From Planctomycetes bacterium MalM25 (GTDB lineage Bacteria > Planctomycetota > Planctomycetia > Pirellulales > Lacipirellulaceae): a DNA stretch of 64,000 nt. How positions within the stretch are numbered: the first letter of the stretch is position 1; each line of letters opens with the position of its first letter. Under the pieces are notes generated by a model. That model was not told the DNA's origin, ran no database searches, and saw nothing but the letters and a program-made list of their open reading frames with translations. The DNA is taken from contig CP036424.1 of the NCBI GenBank assembly GCA_007745835.1, positions 1,697,001 to 1,761,000 of the forward strand. The letters are read 5' to 3'. Positions 27,957 through 36,680 of the stretch are shown piece after piece. Made by a program: the position numbers and the translations under genes.

Positions 27957-29099
27957 GTGTCCGATCCGCTCGATCCGTTCCGCGAAGACCGCGAGGCCGA
28001 CGGTTACAAGTACGTCGAGGCGGAGGGGCAGGACGTGCCGCTCGTCTTGCGGCTGCAGGACGTTCGAAAGACGTGCAAGGACACGAAGACCTTCAGCAAC
28101 GACAACCCGTTGATGATCGTCCTGCACTCCGAGGCCCACGTCCGCGACGTGCGTCAGCTGCCGATCGAGACCGATCCGCCCGATCACACCGAGTATCGCA
28201 AGCTGGTCGAGCCGATGTTCCGCCAGCCGAACGACCCTGATTACCAGGCCGGCATGCGCGCTCTGGTGCGGGACATGGTCGCCCAGGTGTTGGCCGCCGA
28301 CGAGGTCGAGGCGGTGCGCCAATTCGCTCTGCCTTTGCAGTCGCGGGCGCTGACCCGGTTGCTGGGCGTAGACGAGTCGGAGGCCGATCTCTGGATCGGT
28401 TGGGGCGTGCACGTCTTCCGCGACGGCGAGCTCGGACCGAAGGGCTCGGAGCTCGACCAGTACATCCTCGCCAAGTTTGAGGAGCTGAAGGACTCCGACG
28501 CCGACGACTTCTTCAGCCAGCTGAACCGGATCGACTTCCGCGGACGGAAGCTCACCCTCGAGGAGAAGCACGGTTTCGCGAACATGGCGTTCGCCGGCGG
28601 ACGTGACACGGTGATCAACACGGTCAGCAGCATTCTCGCCTACCTCTACGAAAACCACGAGGCGCTCGACTTCCTGCGTGGGGATGAGAAGCGGTTGGTG
28701 ACAGCGACCGAAGAGTTCGTCCGCTTCGTCAGCCCGCTGACGGTCATCTCTCGGACCTGCCCGCACGCCGCGGAGATCCTCGACCAGCCGGTCAAAGAGG
28801 GGGACCGCATCGGCCTCTGCTGGCCATCGGCCAACCGCGACGCCTCGGTCTTCGATCGCGCGGACGAGGTCGTGCTAGACCGGGCGCCGAACCCGCACGT
28901 CGGTTTCGGCTTCGGGGCGCACAACTGCCTGGGCCAGCACCAGGCCCGCCTGATCATCCGCAGCCTCCTCGCCGAACTGTGCGAGCAGGTCGAGCGTCTC
29001 GAACTGGTCGAAGCGGTGCCTGAAATGGAGCACGAGTCGTCGTACTCCCGTCAGGTCGGCTACAAGAAACTGCGTGTGCGTTTCGTTCCAAAAGGCTGA
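27957..29099 (+). CDS. Cytochrome P450, candidate 6-O-methyl-galactose demethylase
   Basis: A soluble 380-aa P450. The heme-ligand loop GFGFGAHNCLGQHQAR places the cysteine near residue 324. The I-helix reads AFAGGRDTVIN near 211, with Arg in the usual AGxxT turn, and EEFVR gives the K-helix ExxR. A P450 with its own ferredoxin and reductase inside an agar locus matches the systems described in marine Bacteroidetes that oxidatively demethylate 6-O-methyl-D-galactose, releasing formaldehyde. That substrate is inference from context. The start is either GTG at 27957 (used) or TTG at 27951 overlapping the reductase stop. Confidence 0.9.
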   Translation: MSDPLDPFREDREADGYKYVEAEGQDVPLVLRLQDVRKTCKDTKTFSNDNPLMIVLHSEAHVRDVRQLPIETDPPDHTEYRKLVEPMFRQPNDPDYQAGMRALVRDMVAQVLAADEVEAVRQFALPLQSRALTRLLGVDESEADLWIGWGVHVFRDGELGPKGSELDQYILAKFEELKDSDADDFFSQLNRIDFRGRKLTLEEKHGFANMAFAGGRDTVINTVSSILAYLYENHEALDFLRGDEKRLVTATEEFVRFVSPLTVISRTCPHAAEILDQPVKEGDRIGLCWPSANRDASVFDRADEVVLDRAPNPHVGFGFGAHNCLGQHQARLIIRSLLAELCEQVERLELVEAVPEMEHESSYSRQVGYKKLRVRFVPKG

Positions 29100-29236
29100 A
29101 CCACGTTTCGACACGCCTTGAGTATTTAGCTCTAGCGTTAGAAGACGCGACGGATGAGTATGTAGGCCGTAGGAAGGCAAGCTGCCTAACTAGCGACTTA
29201 TCTAGGACACCGCTTGGCGGATAAGAGGGGACCCCC

Positions 29237-30508
29237 GTGACGATCCGATTAGCACTTGTTGCGGCTCTGGCGTTTGTTTGGCTCGACGCAGGCGTGGCTC
29301 GGGAACCCAAGGTCTTTCCTTACGGGGAAGTGCCCGAAGAGAAGCCCGAGATGCCGCTCAGCAAGGCCATGGACCGGGTTTACGAGGGCAGCTACACCGG
29401 GCTCGATTGCGCTCGCAACGAGCTGTTCTCGAATTTCAAGTACACTCCACTGAAGGGCTTCGATTACCACGGCCACGACGGGACCGTTTCGCGTCGAGAC
29501 GCGACCAAGGTCATCCGCGTTGATGGCAAGTACTACGTCTGGTACACGCACCGCGAGACGCCCACCCCGCCGGATTACGACGGGGGCGCGAACGAGACGA
29601 TCCCGTCGCGCGACTGGGACTTGGCCGAAATCTGGTACGCCACCAGCGACGACGGCTTCGTCTGGGAAGAGCAGGGCGTCGCGGTGAAGCGGATGGAGAA
29701 GCCGCACGCCGGCTGGCGGTCGGTCTCCACGCCCGACATCCTCATCTGGAAGGGGAAGTACTACCTCTACTACCAGGCCTATCTGGAGATGCCCGGCAGC
29801 CGGACGTCGAGCGCGACCAACGGCGATGACTGCCCGGTCTCAGTCTCGGTGGCCGATTCACCGAACGGCCCGTGGAAGCCCTCGAACAAGATCGTGGTCG
29901 AGAACGGCCCCCCCGGCTCGTGGGATCAGTACGTGATCCACGACCCGTACCCGCTGGTCTTCAACGACAAGATCTACCTGTACTACAAGGGCGAGATGGG
30001 CGGCAGCCCCCCGGTGCGGGCGCAGGGGCTGGCGATCGCCGAGGATCCCATGGGCCCGTTCGTGAAGCACCCCCTCAATCCCGTGATCAACTCGGGCCAC
30101 GAGACGTCGCTGTTCCCGTTCAAGTCGGGGCTGGCGGCGTTGGTCAGCCGCCACGGGCTGGAGCACAACACGATCCAGTACTCGCCCGACGGCGTGAACT
30201 TTGAAATCGCCGCCATCACCGGCCTGATGCCGATCGCCCCGGGCGCTCACGTGCCGGACGCCTTCACAGGAACCAAGGACGGACGCGGCATCACCTGGGG
30301 CCTTTGCCACTTCCGCAACCTCAAGCGAGGCGAGGGCAAGAGCCACAGCATGCTCGCCCGCTTCGACTGTGACCTCAGCCTCGACGTCCACGACCTCGAG
30401 ATGAAGGAGAGCGACATCTTCAACGACCCGGAGATCAACTTCCGTTTCGGCCTCAGCGATGAGCAACGCGAGCGCATCGAAGCCGCCGCCCGCAAAGCGG
30501 ACGAGTAA
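29237..30508 (+). CDS. Secreted GH117-like glycoside hydrolase (neoagarobiose hydrolase family or relative)
   Basis: A 423-aa five-bladed-propeller hydrolase with a signal peptide (IRLALVAALAFVWLDAGVA). It shares with the GH117 protein at 45419-46486 the motifs RRDATKVI, VSTPDIL, YYLYYQAY, HDPYPLV and NSGHETSLF. GH117 enzymes release 3,6-anhydro-L-galactose from the non-reducing end of neoagaro-oligosaccharides. This copy is more divergent and exported, so its substrate could be a sulfated or methylated variant. GTG start at 29237 follows AGAGGGG by six bases. The C terminus (DEQRERIEAAARKADE) is helical. Confidence 0.85.
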   Translation: MTIRLALVAALAFVWLDAGVAREPKVFPYGEVPEEKPEMPLSKAMDRVYEGSYTGLDCARNELFSNFKYTPLKGFDYHGHDGTVSRRDATKVIRVDGKYYVWYTHRETPTPPDYDGGANETIPSRDWDLAEIWYATSDDGFVWEEQGVAVKRMEKPHAGWRSVSTPDILIWKGKYYLYYQAYLEMPGSRTSSATNGDDCPVSVSVADSPNGPWKPSNKIVVENGPPGSWDQYVIHDPYPLVFNDKIYLYYKGEMGGSPPVRAQGLAIAEDPMGPFVKHPLNPVINSGHETSLFPFKSGLAALVSRHGLEHNTIQYSPDGVNFEIAAITGLMPIAPGAHVPDAFTGTKDGRGITWGLCHFRNLKRGEGKSHSMLARFDCDLSLDVHDLEMKESDIFNDPEINFRFGLSDEQRERIEAAARKADE

Positions 30509-30510
30509 TT

Positions 30511-30543
30511 CCCCTCCCTTCCAGGGAGGGGATAGGGGAGGGT
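30511..30543 (+). repeat. Dispersed G/C-tract repeat, copy A (hairpin)
   Basis: CCCCTCCC-TTCCA-GGGAGGGG forms an 8-bp hairpin just after the GH117-like stop, followed by ATAGGGGAGGG. An inverted, slightly altered copy lies at 31297-31328. It has no T-tract, so intrinsic termination is doubtful. Confidence 0.7.
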
Positions 30544-30607
30544 CGCGTTCCGCCTGGCCTCAGCCCGACGCCTACGCGGGAGGCACGCGCCGCGGTTGTC
30601 ACCCCGA

Positions 30608-31171
30608 TCACTTGTATTCGGTCAGGCCGATGATCTCGCCGTTGGGGCCGGTGAAGAAGGAGTACTTGTCGCGGGCGTATTCTTCGTTCTCCAAGGCGTA
30701 GCCCTCTTCTTTTAGTTGGTCGCAGATCGGGACGATGTTGTCGACCAGCAGCATGAAGTGGTTGTGGTTCGTGTTGCCGATCGGCCGCAGGCTGTCGCCC
30801 GTTCCGGGCGCCGGTAGCGAGAGGCAGACGGTGAAGTCATTCGCCTTCATCTTCATGATGAGCATCCCCTCGATCCCCTTGGCGTGCAGGACCTCGGCGT
30901 CCGCCATCTTGAAGCCCAAGATCTCGCCGTAGAGCTTGAGGGTCTTCTCGAGCTGCAGGACGTGGACGCAGTTGTACTTGATGCCGATGACTTTCCCGGC
31001 CGGCTCGGTAGCTTGAGCCTCTTGTGAGCCGCCGACCTCGGCCTCTTGGGGGTTGGCTCGAACGGGCGACGGTGACAACGTCACGAGGCACGCCACTGCG
31101 ATCGGGATCCAAACCGCGTGCTGTTTGGCGACGCGTCGTCCAGTGGGATGCGGTTGTCGATCGGTAGACAT
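30608..31171 (-). CDS. Exported VOC (glyoxalase/bleomycin-resistance) family protein
   Basis: A 187-aa protein: a hydrophobic export or anchor segment (AVWIPIAVACLVTLSPSPVRA), a short acidic linker, then one VOC domain (about 60-187; VHVLQLEKTLKLYGEILGFKMAD, NHFMLLVDNIVPICDQL, YSFFTGPNGEIIGLTEY). VOC enzymes use a divalent metal for isomerisation, dioxygenation or lyase chemistry; export is unusual for the family. Start is the ATG at 31171. The gene is bounded by inverted copies of the same G/C-tract repeat, so it may have been inserted or shuffled as a unit between the two arms of the agar locus. Confidence 0.83.
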   Translation of the reverse strand: MSTDRQPHPTGRRVAKQHAVWIPIAVACLVTLSPSPVRANPQEAEVGGSQEAQATEPAGKVIGIKYNCVHVLQLEKTLKLYGEILGFKMADAEVLHAKGIEGMLIMKMKANDFTVCLSLPAPGTGDSLRPIGNTNHNHFMLLVDNIVPICDQLKEEGYALENEEYARDKYSFFTGPNGEIIGLTEYK

Positions 31172-31296
31172 CGTTGAGATCTCAGTGAGGAGGAGGGGCC
31201 GCAAGCAGGTGACTCCCGGCTTCACCCTATAATCGAAACCAGGGGGGCGTTTCCTTCTTGATCGAGCAGGGAAGAGGAACTGTGTAGCGCGCGACT

Positions 31297-31328
31297 CTCC
31301 CCTATCCCTGGCCTGGAAGGGAGGGGGG
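31297..31328 (-). repeat. Dispersed G/C-tract repeat, copy B (inverted)
   Basis: Reverse-complement relative of 30511-30543; both contain CCTCCCTTCCAGG and GGGATAGGGGAG. It separates the VOC gene from the KDG kinase gene. Confidence 0.7.
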
Positions 31329-31339
31329 TAAGAGATCGC

Positions 31340-32440
31340 TCAGCGATCCACACGTGCCGAGCCGCCGCCGACCAGCTTCTCGACCTCGGCGAGGCTCGCC
31401 ATCGAGGTGTCGCCCGGGGTGGTCATCGCCAGGGCGCCGTGCGCGGCGCCGTACTCAACGGCCCGCTCGGCGCCGTAGCCCTGCATGAGCCCGTAGATCA
31501 GGCCCGAGGCGAAGCTGTCGCCGCCGCCGACGCGGTCGAAGATCTCCAGGCCGGTGCGGTGGGTCGCCTCGAAGCACTCGCCGGCCGACCAGCAGAGCGC
31601 GCCCCAGTCGTTGTTGCTCGCGGAGTGGACGGTGCGGAGCGTGGTGGCGATGGCTTTGAAGTTCGGATAGGTGGCGGACGCCTTCTCGATCATCCGCTTG
31701 TAGCCTTCGATCGGCAGGTGCGAGAGCCCCTCGTCGACGCCTTCAACCGACAAGCCGAGGCACGCGGTGAAGTCCTCTTCGTTGCCGAACATCACATCGA
31801 CCAGCGGGGCCAGTTCCTTGTTCACCTGCTGCGCCCGCTCGGCGCCGCCGTTCGCTTTCCACAGCGAGGGGCGGTAGTTCAGGTCGTACGACGTGACGAC
31901 GCCCGCCTCGCGGGCGGCGGTGAGCGCTTCCTTCGCGACGGCGGGGCTCGTGTCGGACAGCGCGGCGAAGACGCCCCCCGTATGGAACCAGCGGGCGCCC
32001 TGGTCCAGGAAAATCGACTTCCAATCGATCTCGCCCGGCTGTAGTTGGGCGACGGCCGTCATGCCCCGGTCGCTGCAGCCCACGGCGCCGCGGACGCCGT
32101 AGCCGCGTTCGGTGAAGTTGAGCCCGTTGCGGACGCCGCGGCCGACGCCGTCGTAGGGGGCCCATCGCACGTGGCTCACGTCGACCCCGCCCTGGAGCAT
32201 GAGATCCTCGACCAGACGGCCGACCTCGTTGTCGGCCAGCGCGGTGATGATCGCCGTTCGCTTGCCGAAGCAGCGACGCATCCCGCGGGCGACGTTGTAC
32301 TCGCCTCCGCCTTCCCAAGCGGTGAAGCGGCGCGCGGTGCGGACGCGGCCGGGCCCGGGGTCAAGCCGGAGCATCACCTCGCCCAGCGAGACCAGGTCGT
32401 AGCGGCATGAGTCGGCGTCGCGGAGAGTGAGGGTCGCCAT
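31340..32440 (-). CDS. kdgK: PfkB-family sugar kinase, probable 2-keto-3-deoxygluconate (KDG) kinase
   Basis: A 366-aa ribokinase-fold kinase. The substrate-side glycine motif WEGGGEYNVARGM is near residue 45, and the catalytic signature DRVGGGDSFASGLIYG lies near 310. It would phosphorylate the C6 hydroxyl of KDG to KDPG, which the adjacent aldolase (19 nt upstream) then cleaves. The C-terminal MTTPGDTSMASLAEVEKL is typical of KDG kinases. ATG at 32440 (MATLTLRD) is used; the frame continues 22 codons upstream across the aldolase stop. Specificity for KDG rather than KDGal is inferred from the full pathway in this operon. Confidence 0.88.
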   Translation of the reverse strand: MATLTLRDADSCRYDLVSLGEVMLRLDPGPGRVRTARRFTAWEGGGEYNVARGMRRCFGKRTAIITALADNEVGRLVEDLMLQGGVDVSHVRWAPYDGVGRGVRNGLNFTERGYGVRGAVGCSDRGMTAVAQLQPGEIDWKSIFLDQGARWFHTGGVFAALSDTSPAVAKEALTAAREAGVVTSYDLNYRPSLWKANGGAERAQQVNKELAPLVDVMFGNEEDFTACLGLSVEGVDEGLSHLPIEGYKRMIEKASATYPNFKAIATTLRTVHSASNNDWGALCWSAGECFEATHRTGLEIFDRVGGGDSFASGLIYGLMQGYGAERAVEYGAAHGALAMTTPGDTSMASLAEVEKLVGGGSARVDR

Positions 32441-32459
32441 CGTCTCGGTGGGGGTTGGC

Positions 32460-33098
32460 TTAGTGTGAGGCGGCCAGCGTGACCGCTTCGCGAACCGCCT
32501 GCTCAACGCGGTCGAAGGCGCCGTCCTCGTACAGTTTCGGGGAGACCATCCAGCTGCCGCCGCACGCGATCACGGCGTCGAGCTTCAGGTAGTCGAGCAG
32601 GTTGTCGGCGGAGACGCCGCCGGTGGGCATGAACCGGGCCTGAGGGAAGGGGGCCGAGAGCGCCTTGAGCATGCCGACCCCGCCCGCGGCGCCCGCGGGG
32701 AAGAACTTCAGAACGTCGACTCCCGCCGCGAGGGCGGCCTGCAACTCGCTCGGCGTGCAAACGCCCGGGCAGATCGGCACGCCGAGTTGCTGCGCCCGCT
32801 CGACGACGCTCGGGCTGAAGCCTGGCGAGACGATCATCTTGGCGCCGGCGTCGACGGCCGCCTCGACCTGTTGGGCGTTGATCACCGTGCCGGCGATGGC
32901 GAGCACGTCGTCGCGGCGGCCGACGGCCCGCAGGGCCTCGATCGCGCCGGGCTTGCGGAGCGTCATCTCGGCGATCGGCAGTCCGCCCGCGACCAACGCG
33001 TCGGTCAGACCCATCGCCCGATCGACGTCCGCCTCGGAAACGACCGGCACCACGCGATGCTTGCCGATGAGTTCGTACACCTCTTGCGGGTCGGACAT
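32460..33098 (-). CDS. eda: KDPG/KHG aldolase (Eda family)
   Basis: A 212-aa class I aldolase. The Schiff-base lysine is Lys131 in VLKFFPA, and the proton-transfer glutamate is Glu44 in IAEMTLR. GTVINAQQVEAAVDAGA and FMPTGGVSADN are the usual phosphate- and substrate-binding regions. It splits KDPG into pyruvate and glyceraldehyde-3-phosphate, the last step of 3,6-anhydrogalactose breakdown. It is sited between the cycloisomerase and kinase genes with short gaps. Confidence 0.93.
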   Translation of the reverse strand: MSDPQEVYELIGKHRVVPVVSEADVDRAMGLTDALVAGGLPIAEMTLRKPGAIEALRAVGRRDDVLAIAGTVINAQQVEAAVDAGAKMIVSPGFSPSVVERAQQLGVPICPGVCTPSELQAALAAGVDVLKFFPAGAAGGVGMLKALSAPFPQARFMPTGGVSADNLLDYLKLDAVIACGGSWMVSPKLYEDGAFDRVEQAVREAVTLAASH

Positions 33099-33145
33099 CG
33101 CTCGCTTGGCTTGGTGGGTAGAGAGTTGGGCCGGCTAAACAAGCG

Positions 33146-34297
33146 TCAGATGAGCGTCTTCTTCATTGCGGTCGGCTTCACGCGGTGCGGCGTGTTGACC
33201 GCCGCCTTGCCGACCCGGCAGCGCTCGATCCGCTCCCAGTCGATCTCGACGCCGTGGCCCGGGCGGTCCGAGGCGTACGCGTAGCCGTCGACGATCTCCA
33301 GCTGGTGGACGAGGAACTCGTCCAAGCGGAAGGCGTGGATCTCCAGCAGCGAGGCGTTGGGGATCGCCGCGAGGATGTTCACGTGCATCTCTTGGATGCC
33401 GTGCGTCGTGACGTTGCGGTTGTGGGCCTCGGCGATGTGGGCGACCTTCATCGTCGCGGTGATGCCACCCAGGTTCGACACGTCGACGTCCGGGAACGAG
33501 ATGCCCCCTTCGGCGATCATCCGGCGGAACTCGTACACCGTGTGCAGGTTCTCGCCCGAGGCGACCGGGGTCGGTCCCTCGGTTTCGATGCGGCGGTTGC
33601 CCTCGATGTCGTCGGGGATGGTCGGCTCTTCGAGCCAGTAGACGTTGTAGTCGGCGAAGGCGCGGGAGGCCTTGATCGCTTGATCGACGCTCCACTTCAT
33701 GTTGGCGTCGACCATGAGCTTGCGCTCCTCGCCGATGAGGCCTCGCATGGCGGCCAGACGCTGGCACTCTTCGGCGATCGACTCGCGGCCGACCTTGATC
33801 TTGAAGGCGTTCAGCCCCGCTTCCATGAAGCCGTTGGTTTGCTCGAGCAGCTCGTCGATCGACAGGTGGAAGTCGATGCCGCCGCCGTAGGCTTCGGCCT
33901 TGTTGTCTTCGCCGCCCAGGTAACGCCAGAGGGGCTCGTTGGCGGCCCGAGACTTGAGGTCCCAGAGGGCGACGTCGATCGCCGAGGCGGCGAAGGTGGC
34001 GATGCCGCCGCGGCCGACGTAGTGGGTTGCCCACCACATCTTCTTCCACAGCCGTTCGATGTTGCGTGGGTCCTCGCCCACGATGAGCGGCGCCAGGTTG
34101 TCCTGGAGCATGGCGGCGATCGCCGTGCCGCCCGTCTTGCCGACGGCGTACGTGTAGCCCATGCCGGTCGCGCCGTCGTCCGTCGTGAGACGGACGGTCA
34201 CCAGCGAGAACTCCCGTTGCACGCCGTGGATGGCGTCCTCCAGGGGTTGCGCCAGCGGCACGTGGTAGAGCGCGATATCGATGTGGCTAACTTTCAT
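33146..34297 (-). CDS. Enolase-superfamily enzyme, probable 3,6-anhydro-L-galactonate cycloisomerase
   Basis: A 383-aa mandelate racemase/muconate lactonising-type enzyme. The N-terminal capping domain is followed by a barrel with the KxK pair Lys166/Lys168 (FKIKVG), metal ligands Asp197 (VDAN), Glu223 (WLEEP) and Glu249 (SGEN), and His299 (THGIQEMHVN). The family opens or dehydrates sugar acids. Next to a dehydrogenase that would make anhydrogalactonate, and with KDG enzymes downstream, the cycloisomerase that converts it to 2-keto-3-deoxy-L-galactonate is by far the best fit. A galactonate dehydratase is the alternative. Confidence 0.85.
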   Translation of the reverse strand: MKVSHIDIALYHVPLAQPLEDAIHGVQREFSLVTVRLTTDDGATGMGYTYAVGKTGGTAIAAMLQDNLAPLIVGEDPRNIERLWKKMWWATHYVGRGGIATFAASAIDVALWDLKSRAANEPLWRYLGGEDNKAEAYGGGIDFHLSIDELLEQTNGFMEAGLNAFKIKVGRESIAEECQRLAAMRGLIGEERKLMVDANMKWSVDQAIKASRAFADYNVYWLEEPTIPDDIEGNRRIETEGPTPVASGENLHTVYEFRRMIAEGGISFPDVDVSNLGGITATMKVAHIAEAHNRNVTTHGIQEMHVNILAAIPNASLLEIHAFRLDEFLVHQLEIVDGYAYASDRPGHGVEIDWERIERCRVGKAAVNTPHRVKPTAMKKTLI

Positions 34298-34360
34298 AGG
34301 ACACTCAGCGTGACTCTGGTTCTCTGCTGGCCGTCGTAAGGACGCTTGCGTTTATTGACG

Positions 34361-35815
34361 TCAAGCGAAGTTGACGTACATCGTTTTCTTCTCGAGGTAG
34401 TTATCCATGCCGTAGCGGCCGTCTTCTCCGCCGGTGCCGCTCAGCTTGTGGCCGTTGTGGAAGCCCTGGCGTTGCTCGCCCATCGGCCGGTTCACGTAGA
34501 TCTCGCCAAACTCCAGCTCGGCGACGGCGCGTTGTACGCACCGCAGATCGCTTGTGAAGAGGAACGCGGCCAGGCCGTAATCGCAGTCGTTCGCCAGGGC
34601 GAGTGCCTCGTCGTAGGACCCGACCCGCATGATCGGGCTCACCACGCCGAAGACCTCCTCCCGCATCACTTCCATCTGGTTGTTGCAGCCGGTCAGGACG
34701 GTCGGCTCGTACCAGTGGCCGCGTTCGAACTGGGCGCCCTCGGGGCGTTTGCCGCCGACCTCCAGTTTGGCGCCCTCGTCGATCGCCCGTTTGACCATCG
34801 CCTCGAGGTTGTCGGTTTCGTACGCGTTGACCTTGGGCCCGATGTCGGTCCCCTCTTCCATCGGGTCGCCGATCTTGAGCTGGCGGACGCGGTCGCAGTA
34901 CTTCTGCACGAACTCGTCGTAAACGGCGTCGTGGATGTAGAAACGCTCGGGGCAGGTGCAGACCTGACCGCTGTTCAGGTGCCGCGACACGACCGCGCAG
35001 TCGACCGCTTTATCGACGTCGCCGTCGGCGAGCAGGATGAAGGGCGCCTTGCCCCCCAGCTCGAGCCGCACGGCGGTCAGGTTGTCGGCCGCCTTCTTGA
35101 AGATCTGCTGGCCCGTGGCGGTCGAGCCGGTCATCGTCACGAGGCTGGTCAGCTTGTTGGTGACCAATTCTTCGCCCATGGTCGAGCCGCCGCCGGTGAC
35201 CAAGCCGAGCACCCCCTTCGGGATGCCCGCTTGCTCGGCGAGCTCGCCCAGGCAGAGTACGGCGACGGGCGTCACGGAGGGGGGCTTCACCACCATCGTG
35301 TTGCCGGTCGTCAGCGCGGGCCCGATCTTGCGGCACGAGAGCGCCAGCGGGAAGTTCCAGGCCGCGATGCCCACGGTCACACCGTAAGGCACCCGGTGGA
35401 TCATGAGGTGCTCGCTCGGGTTGTCGGAGGGGAGGATGTCCCCCTCGACACGCCGCGCGGCTTGGGCGGGGAAGTTGATGAAGTCGGCCGACACATCCAC
35501 CTCGCCCAGGGCGAGGCTGTAGGTCTTGCCCATCTCGTGAACGAGGGTCTTCGCGAGTCGTTCGCGGTTCTCGAGGATCAGCTCGGCGAAGCGGGCGAGG
35601 ATCTTGCCACGCTCGACCGCGGGCGTCGCCGCCCAGGCGGGTTGCGCGCGCTTGGCAGCCTCGAGCGCGGCGATGGCGTCCTGCTGGCTGCCGTTGGGCA
35701 CGGTGTACAGCACCTCCTCGGTCGTCGGGCTGGCGACCTCGATGACGCCTCCCGACGCGGCGTCGCCGAAGCGGCCGTCGATGTACATCCGGTGGTGTTG
35801 CGGTCCGTCGTTCAT
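34361..35815 (-). CDS. Aldehyde dehydrogenase, probable 3,6-anhydro-L-galactose dehydrogenase
   Basis: A 484-aa NAD(P)-dependent ALDH. Asn154 (WNFPL), Glu252 (LELGGKAP) and nucleophile Cys286 (NSGQVCTC) are in place; the second Cys288 is noteworthy. The sequence resembles lactaldehyde/glycolaldehyde dehydrogenases (AldA group), to which characterised anhydrogalactose dehydrogenases also belong. It would oxidise L-3,6-anhydrogalactose to anhydrogalactonate, the committed step. The gene lies directly upstream of the cycloisomerase gene. Confidence 0.88.
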   Translation of the reverse strand: MNDGPQHHRMYIDGRFGDAASGGVIEVASPTTEEVLYTVPNGSQQDAIAALEAAKRAQPAWAATPAVERGKILARFAELILENRERLAKTLVHEMGKTYSLALGEVDVSADFINFPAQAARRVEGDILPSDNPSEHLMIHRVPYGVTVGIAAWNFPLALSCRKIGPALTTGNTMVVKPPSVTPVAVLCLGELAEQAGIPKGVLGLVTGGGSTMGEELVTNKLTSLVTMTGSTATGQQIFKKAADNLTAVRLELGGKAPFILLADGDVDKAVDCAVVSRHLNSGQVCTCPERFYIHDAVYDEFVQKYCDRVRQLKIGDPMEEGTDIGPKVNAYETDNLEAMVKRAIDEGAKLEVGGKRPEGAQFERGHWYEPTVLTGCNNQMEVMREEVFGVVSPIMRVGSYDEALALANDCDYGLAAFLFTSDLRCVQRAVAELEFGEIYVNRPMGEQRQGFHNGHKLSGTGGEDGRYGMDNYLEKKTMYVNFA

Positions 35816-35860
35816 TTCAGATCGAAGAGTTGAAACGTTGGTTTAAAGGTGGGGGGGAGG

Positions 35861-36631
35861 TCAGCGTCCCATCCAGCCGCCATCGACCAGCACCGTCGTG
35901 CCGTGCATGTAGTCCGAGGCGCTCGACGCGAGGAAGACGGCGGGACCCTTGAAGTCTTCTGGCTCGCCCCAGCGTCCCGCCGGGATGCGGCCGAGGATTT
36001 GCTCGCTGCGGACCGGGTCGTTGCGGAGCGCCTCGGTGTTGTCGGTGGCGATGTAGCCGGGGGCGATGGCGTTGACGTTCACGCCCTTCGACGCCCACTC
36101 GTTGGCCAGGGCCATCGTGAGCTGGCCGATGCCCCCCTTGCTCGCCGCGTAGCCGGGGACGGTGATGCCGCCTTGGAACGTGAGCAACGAGGCGGTGAAG
36201 ATGATCTTGCCCGAGCCCCGCTCGACCATCCGCTTGCCGAACTCGCGCGACAGCACGAACTGGGCGTTGAGGTTCACCTCGATGACCTTGTCCCAGTACT
36301 CGTCCGGGTGCTCGGCGGCCGGCTCGCGAAGGATGGTCCCCGCGTTGTTGATCAGGATGTCGATCCGCGGGTTCTCGGCGAGCGCCTTCTCGGCGAAGGC
36401 CCGGACCGAGTCGCGGCTGGAGAAGTCGCACTGGTACGCCTTGAACGAACGCCCCGTGGCGGCGACCTCGTCGGCGACGGCGCTGCCCGTTTCGGGCAAC
36501 GAAGCCGACACGCCGAGCACGTCCGCCCCCGCCTCGGCGAGGGCGACCGCCATCGACTTGCCGATGCCGCGCGAGCAACCGGTCACGAGGGCCGTCTTGC
36601 CGGCGAGCGAAAAGAGGTCGAGCGTGCCCAT
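35861..36631 (-). CDS. SDR oxidoreductase, KduD-like; probable 2,5-diketo-3-deoxygalactonate reductase
   Basis: A 256-aa classical short-chain dehydrogenase. TGCSRGIG (residues 18-25) binds the cofactor, NNAG sits near 95, and catalytic Ser148, Tyr161 and Lys165 (YAASK) are present. The C terminus SDYMHGTTVLVDGGWMGR matches KduD-type 2-deoxy-D-gluconate 3-dehydrogenases. In the known bacterial route, L-KDGal is oxidised at C5 to a diketo acid and re-reduced to D-KDG; this SDR and the adjacent zinc-type dehydrogenase would be the pair that does so. A galactose dehydrogenase is a weaker alternative. Confidence 0.85.
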   Translation of the reverse strand: MGTLDLFSLAGKTALVTGCSRGIGKSMAVALAEAGADVLGVSASLPETGSAVADEVAATGRSFKAYQCDFSSRDSVRAFAEKALAENPRIDILINNAGTILREPAAEHPDEYWDKVIEVNLNAQFVLSREFGKRMVERGSGKIIFTASLLTFQGGITVPGYAASKGGIGQLTMALANEWASKGVNVNAIAPGYIATDNTEALRNDPVRSEQILGRIPAGRWGEPEDFKGPAVFLASSASDYMHGTTVLVDGGWMGR

Positions 36632-36680
36632 GGGCTGGTGTTCCGTTCCTTGGCTTGGTGTGGTTGTTGGGTGGGGGGGG

